A stretch of 64,000 nucleotides of DNA, taken from NCBI RefSeq assembly GCF_900116425.1, contig NZ_FPAS01000002.1, forward strand, positions 390,537 through 454,536, in the 5' to 3' direction. The notes under the pieces are model-generated. The model worked only from the letters and a program-made list of their open reading frames with translations. It was not told where the DNA came from and did not search any database. Position numbers and translations under genes: made by a program. Shown one piece after another: positions 60,962 to 64,000 of the stretch (its first letter is position 1; every line of letters starts with the position of its first letter). The DNA comes from Lishizhenia tianjinensis (GTDB lineage Bacteria; Bacteroidota; Bacteroidia; Flavobacteriales_D; Crocinitomicaceae).

Positions 60962-62030
60962 TTTCTTGCTCAATAAGTTTTAGATAAGTCTTTAAATTTT
61001 GTTCGTCTGATTTTTTCAGGATCAACAATTTTTCTTCTGTCTCTACAACGATGTAATCATCTAATCCTTGTATGATGGCCTTCTTTTTTGTGGGTAATTT
61101 CACCAAGCAATCATGTGCATCTATCATGCGTATGTCTGGATTATCTGTGGCATTACCGTGGTGGTCTTTTTCCAAGTGTTCATACAAACTACCCCAAGTT
61201 CCCAGGTCAGACCAATCAAAGTCTGCCAATACAACACTCACGTTTCTTGCATTTTCCATCACAGCAAAGTCAATTGAAATATTTTCAGCTGCATGAAATG
61301 CTGCATCTACATATTGCTGCTCCTTTTCTGTGAAGTAAACCGAAAAATCTTTGCAGAATAACTCATGTAATTCTGGCTTGAATCGCTTCAAAGCATTTAG
61401 TATTACCTCGGCCGTCCAAACAAAAATTCCTGAATTCCAACAATAGTCACCACTCGTTAAAAAGATTTTTGCCAGTTCTTTATTGGGCTTTTCTGTAAAC
61501 TGCTTCACTTTTTTTACATCACCACCCACTACATCTCCTTCTTCAAAGAACTGTATGTATCCGTATCCTGTGTCAGGACGAGTTGGTTTAATTCCAAGCG
61601 TAGTAATGCGCTTGTTGTCTTTTGCGTTTTTTAAGGCAATGTTAATGATACGCTCGAATTTGTGTTGTTGTAGAATCAAATGATCCGAGGGTGCAACAAT
61701 TAAGTTGGCTTCTTTATTTAGGGCATAAATTTTTGCGGCAGCGTAAGCAATACAAGGTGCTGTGTTTTTGCGTTCGGGCTCTGTAAGTATTTGCTTATTA
61801 TCTAATTCGGGCAAATGTTCCTTTACCATGGCGTAGTATTCCGCGTTGGTAACGATGTAAATGTTCTCGTTGGGTATGATGTTGAGTAATCGTTCATAGG
61901 TTAAACGCAAAAGCGATTTTCCTATACCCAATACATCTAAGAATTGTTTAGGGCGTGCAGGGGTTGACATAGGCCAAAATCTTGAACCTACTCCTCCCGC
62001 CATGATTACTGCGTAATTATTTGTATCCAT
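60954..62030 (-). CDS. manC: Mannose-1-phosphate guanylyltransferase
   Basis: The 358-residue enzyme makes GDP-mannose from mannose 1-phosphate and GTP. It starts with the nucleotidyltransferase signature VIMAGGVGSRFWPMSTPARPKQFLD and shows NTAPCIAYAA, LIVAPSDHLI, FTEKPN, WNSGIFVWTAEVIL and FDWSDLGTWGSLYEHL. The isomerase domain found in bifunctional ManC is absent. It follows the SprT-like gene by 2 bases. Confidence 0.93.
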   Translation of the reverse strand: MDTNNYAVIMAGGVGSRFWPMSTPARPKQFLDVLGIGKSLLRLTYERLLNIIPNENIYIVTNAEYYAMVKEHLPELDNKQILTEPERKNTAPCIAYAAAKIYALNKEANLIVAPSDHLILQQHKFERIINIALKNAKDNKRITTLGIKPTRPDTGYGYIQFFEEGDVVGGDVKKVKQFTEKPNKELAKIFLTSGDYCWNSGIFVWTAEVILNALKRFKPELHELFCKDFSVYFTEKEQQYVDAAFHAAENISIDFAVMENARNVSVVLADFDWSDLGTWGSLYEHLEKDHHGNATDNPDIRMIDAHDCLVKLPTKKKAIIQGLDDYIVVETEEKLLILKKSDEQNLKTYLKLIEQENG

Positions 62031-62032
62031 TT

Positions 62033-62653
62033 TTAATCTTCTATTCGTTTTACTTCGGCAAGGCAGTGTACCAAATATAACTTACCCGTACCTAATTCTT
62101 CGCACATGTACCGCTTTCTGCGCAATTTTCCACGTTTAAAGCTTTTGTTGTTGAGTATAAAACATTCGTTCTCTCTGAGCTCCTCTACCGTAAGTACGCT
62201 GTCCGTTTGTTTATCATAACGCTTTAGCACTCTACTTAGTGCTACATCCGTACAAGAACTTGCTTTGGGTTTGTTTACACTGTTGCGCAAGGCAAGTTTT
62301 ATATCTCTAGGGATTTCTTCCGCTTCTAATAGGGGTGCCAAAAGTTGACTGAACTTCATTTGCCATTCTGCTCCATGCGCTTTTACCTTCCAACCATGAT
62401 CTATATAAGTTTGCATATGTGCGAATTCATGCAAAGTTGTAATCAAAAATTGGTAAGGGTTTAAGTCCCCGTTTACCGTTATTCTGTGAAATTCACTTTG
62501 GAAAGGCGGTCGGTAATCTCCCAGTTTGGTTTTACGAGGTTTGCTGACCTTAAAAGCTACTTTAGACGAAAAAAGCAAATCGGCTATATAGCCCGTAAAG
62601 GCTGCCGGAATAAACTTCTCTAATTTTTTTTCTATTTGTTCTCGTTTGGTCAT
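62033..62653 (-). CDS. SprT-like metal-binding protein
   Basis: The 206-residue protein carries the zinc-protease motif HEFAH (His75, Glu76, His79) in the context FLITTLHEFAHMQTYIDHGWKVKAHGAEW, which marks the SprT/SprT-like family. The C-terminal part has a basic stretch (KSFKRGKLRRKRYMCEELGTGKLYLVHCLAEV). In eukaryotes the relative Spartan cleaves DNA-protein crosslinks; the bacterial role is not settled. It is the first gene of the manC transcript. Confidence 0.85.
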   Translation of the reverse strand: MTKREQIEKKLEKFIPAAFTGYIADLLFSSKVAFKVSKPRKTKLGDYRPPFQSEFHRITVNGDLNPYQFLITTLHEFAHMQTYIDHGWKVKAHGAEWQMKFSQLLAPLLEAEEIPRDIKLALRNSVNKPKASSCTDVALSRVLKRYDKQTDSVLTVEELRENECFILNNKSFKRGKLRRKRYMCEELGTGKLYLVHCLAEVKRIED

Positions 62654-62766
62654 GCAATTTCTAGCAATATCCCTATGTCCTGTAAAGTGTAAACAATTAC
62701 ATGTGGGTATAAAATCGCTCTAAAATAAGGATACTTTAGAATAAGCTATTAATTTAGCACGGAGTT

Positions 62767-63507
62767 ATGAATAATATTCAGAACATAGGGAAATATTTCA
62801 TCCTATTAAAGCAGGTGCTAACGCAGCCAGAGCGCTTTCGTGTATATACGAAACGCGTAGCTAACGAGTGGGAAACGATAGGGTTGAACTCTATGGGTAT
62901 CGTCGGTATTTTATCTGTTTTTATGGGGGCGGTAATTGCGTTGCAGACAGCCTCAAATATGGATAGTCCCTTATTGCCAAAGTATACCATAGGGTATATT
63001 ACCAGGTCTTCTACTATTCTAGAATTTTCACCTACCATTATCTCGCTTATTTTAGCAGGTAAAGTAGGGTCAAATATCGCCTCAGAAATTGGTACCATGC
63101 GCGTTACCGAACAGATAGATGCTTTAGACATCATGGGGATTAACAGTGCAAGCTATTTAATTCTACCTAAATTAGTAGCCGCCGTTACCATCCTTCCTTT
63201 CTTAATTATCTTTTCTATGGCCTTGAGTATCATGGGAGGATATTACGCAGTAACGCTTTCTAACCTTTGTTCTCACGAAGAGTTTGTATACGGAATTCGT
63301 GCCTTTTTTGAACCAAGTAACATAACCTATGCCTTGGTTAAAACCATGTGTTTTGCCTTTATAATCGTATCTGTATCTGCCTTCTATGGTTATTATACCA
63401 AAGGTGGTGCATTAGATGTAGGTAAATCTTCAACGCAGGGGGTGGTTTGGAGTACAATTACCATTCTTATTGCCAACTTTATATTAACGCAATTAATCCT
63501 CTTGTAA
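62767..63507 (+). CDS. mlaE: MlaE-type ABC transporter permease
   Basis: The 246-residue permease shows five or six hydrophobic segments and the family motifs MGAVIALQTASNM, AGKVGSNIASEIGTMRVTEQIDALDIMGINSASYLILPKL and GGALDVGKSSTQGVVWS. MlaE forms the membrane part of a lipid transporter that maintains outer-membrane asymmetry. A near-match box TAATTTAG lies at 62750-62757. Its stop codon shares a base with the next ATG. Confidence 0.93.
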   Translation: MNNIQNIGKYFILLKQVLTQPERFRVYTKRVANEWETIGLNSMGIVGILSVFMGAVIALQTASNMDSPLLPKYTIGYITRSSTILEFSPTIISLILAGKVGSNIASEIGTMRVTEQIDALDIMGINSASYLILPKLVAAVTILPFLIIFSMALSIMGGYYAVTLSNLCSHEEFVYGIRAFFEPSNITYALVKTMCFAFIIVSVSAFYGYYTKGGALDVGKSSTQGVVWSTITILIANFILTQLILL

Positions 63508-64000
63508 TGATTGAAGTAAAAGGCGTAAATAAATCTTTTGGAGAGAAACACGTGTTGCACGATATCAATGCAGAGTTTCATCCGGGTAAAGTAAACCTTA
63601 TTATTGGTCAATCCGGACAAGGGAAATCTGTTCTTACCAAATGTATCGTTGGTTTAATGGAAGTTGATACCGGAAGTATACATTTCGATGGACGTGATTT
63701 TTCGGCTATGAATAGAAGAGAACGCCGCGAAATTCGTAAGGAGATTGGTATGCTTTTCCAAGGTTCGGCTTTGTTCGATTCTATGACCGTTGAACAGAAT
63801 ATTATGTTCCCTTTGGATATGTATACTAGCATGACCAAGGAGGAGAAAATAGATAGAGCCAATTTCTGTTTAAAACGAGTGAATTTGGAGAATACCAACC
63901 ACTTGTTCCCTGCAGAATGTTCTGGAGGTATGCAGAAACGTATCGCCATAGCCCGCGCCATTTCTATGAATCCAAAGTATTTATTCTGTGATGAACCCAA
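63507..64000 (+). CDS. mlaF: MlaF-type ABC ATP-binding protein (cut by window end)
   Basis: The first 164 codons are present. They read MIEVKGVNKSFGEKHVLHDI, Walker A GQSGQGKS, Q-loop IGMLFQGSALFDSMTVEQNI, signature CSGGMQKRIAIARAI and Walker B YLFCDEP. The SALFDSMTV stretch is typical of MlaF. It energises the MlaE permease, with which it overlaps by one base. An mlaD gene is expected just beyond the window. Confidence 0.93.
   Translation, partial: MIEVKGVNKSFGEKHVLHDINAEFHPGKVNLIIGQSGQGKSVLTKCIVGLMEVDTGSIHFDGRDFSAMNRRERREIRKEIGMLFQGSALFDSMTVEQNIMFPLDMYTSMTKEEKIDRANFCLKRVNLENTNHLFPAECSGGMQKRIAIARAISMNPKYLFCDEP

Overview
The window looks like a chromosomal segment of a member of the Bacteroidota, most likely Flavobacteriia. 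The signs are low-GC DNA, many TANNTTTG promoter boxes with little Shine-Dalgarno signal, a secreted protein with a type IX secretion (T9SS) sorting tail, a CTC-type L25 next to prs, a PorG-like outer-membrane protein, a DUF5686 protein and CarboxypepD_reg domains. I cannot name a genus. Coding density is high and most genes are housekeeping, in short operons on both strands.

Layout: 1-10 kb carries the start of a sugar epimerase, an XRE-like regulator with a candidate operator, cutC with a GH20 hexosaminidase, rplY-prs, a saccharopine-dehydrogenase-like gene and a TPR lipoprotein. 10-24.5 kb carries sucAB, aspartate kinase, mgtE, a histidine kinase / LytTR regulator / histidine kinase cluster, an ArsC-like protein and fumC. 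24.5-33.8 kb carries a T9SS cargo protein, a TonB protein, an OmpR-type two-component system, a DUF4139 protein, an orphan radical SAM protein and a cyclophilin-FKBP fusion lipoprotein. 33.9-44.5 kb carries a CstB-like persulfide dioxygenase, mscS-dnaG, a polyprenyl synthase, the porG / nadK / CBS / pdxJ neighbourhood and a toxin-antitoxin (TA) cassette that splits it. 44.5-51.8 kb carries a hydrolase, metK, tsaB, a probable histidine decarboxylase, a beta-helix protein and two tRNA-Phe genes. 51.8-64 kb carries coaX-OMP-TPR-lptC, a DUF5686 protein, an old IS1595-like element, a barrel-less TonB plug protein, manC, a SprT-like protein and mlaE-mlaF (the last cut by the window end).

The least explained structure lies between genes. 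Nine short arrays have an exact or near-exact 8-base period, a constant core and variable remaining bases: one family is TCTAGNNN, the other ATTCAANN. Several lie directly between a stop codon and its terminator hairpin. A second strong signal is the TA cassette: it carries its own operator and promoter and is bounded by near-identical direct repeats of about 45 bases. These repeats are copies of a transcription terminator and share a mismatch that the two other copies of this hairpin in the window lack. This suggests insertion with duplication of the nadK terminator.

Three small genes below usual length cut-offs are described here: a 51-residue membrane protein, a 39-residue lipoprotein and a 59-residue truncated secreted protein. 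All functional calls are by motif and family recognition by eye; no search was run.
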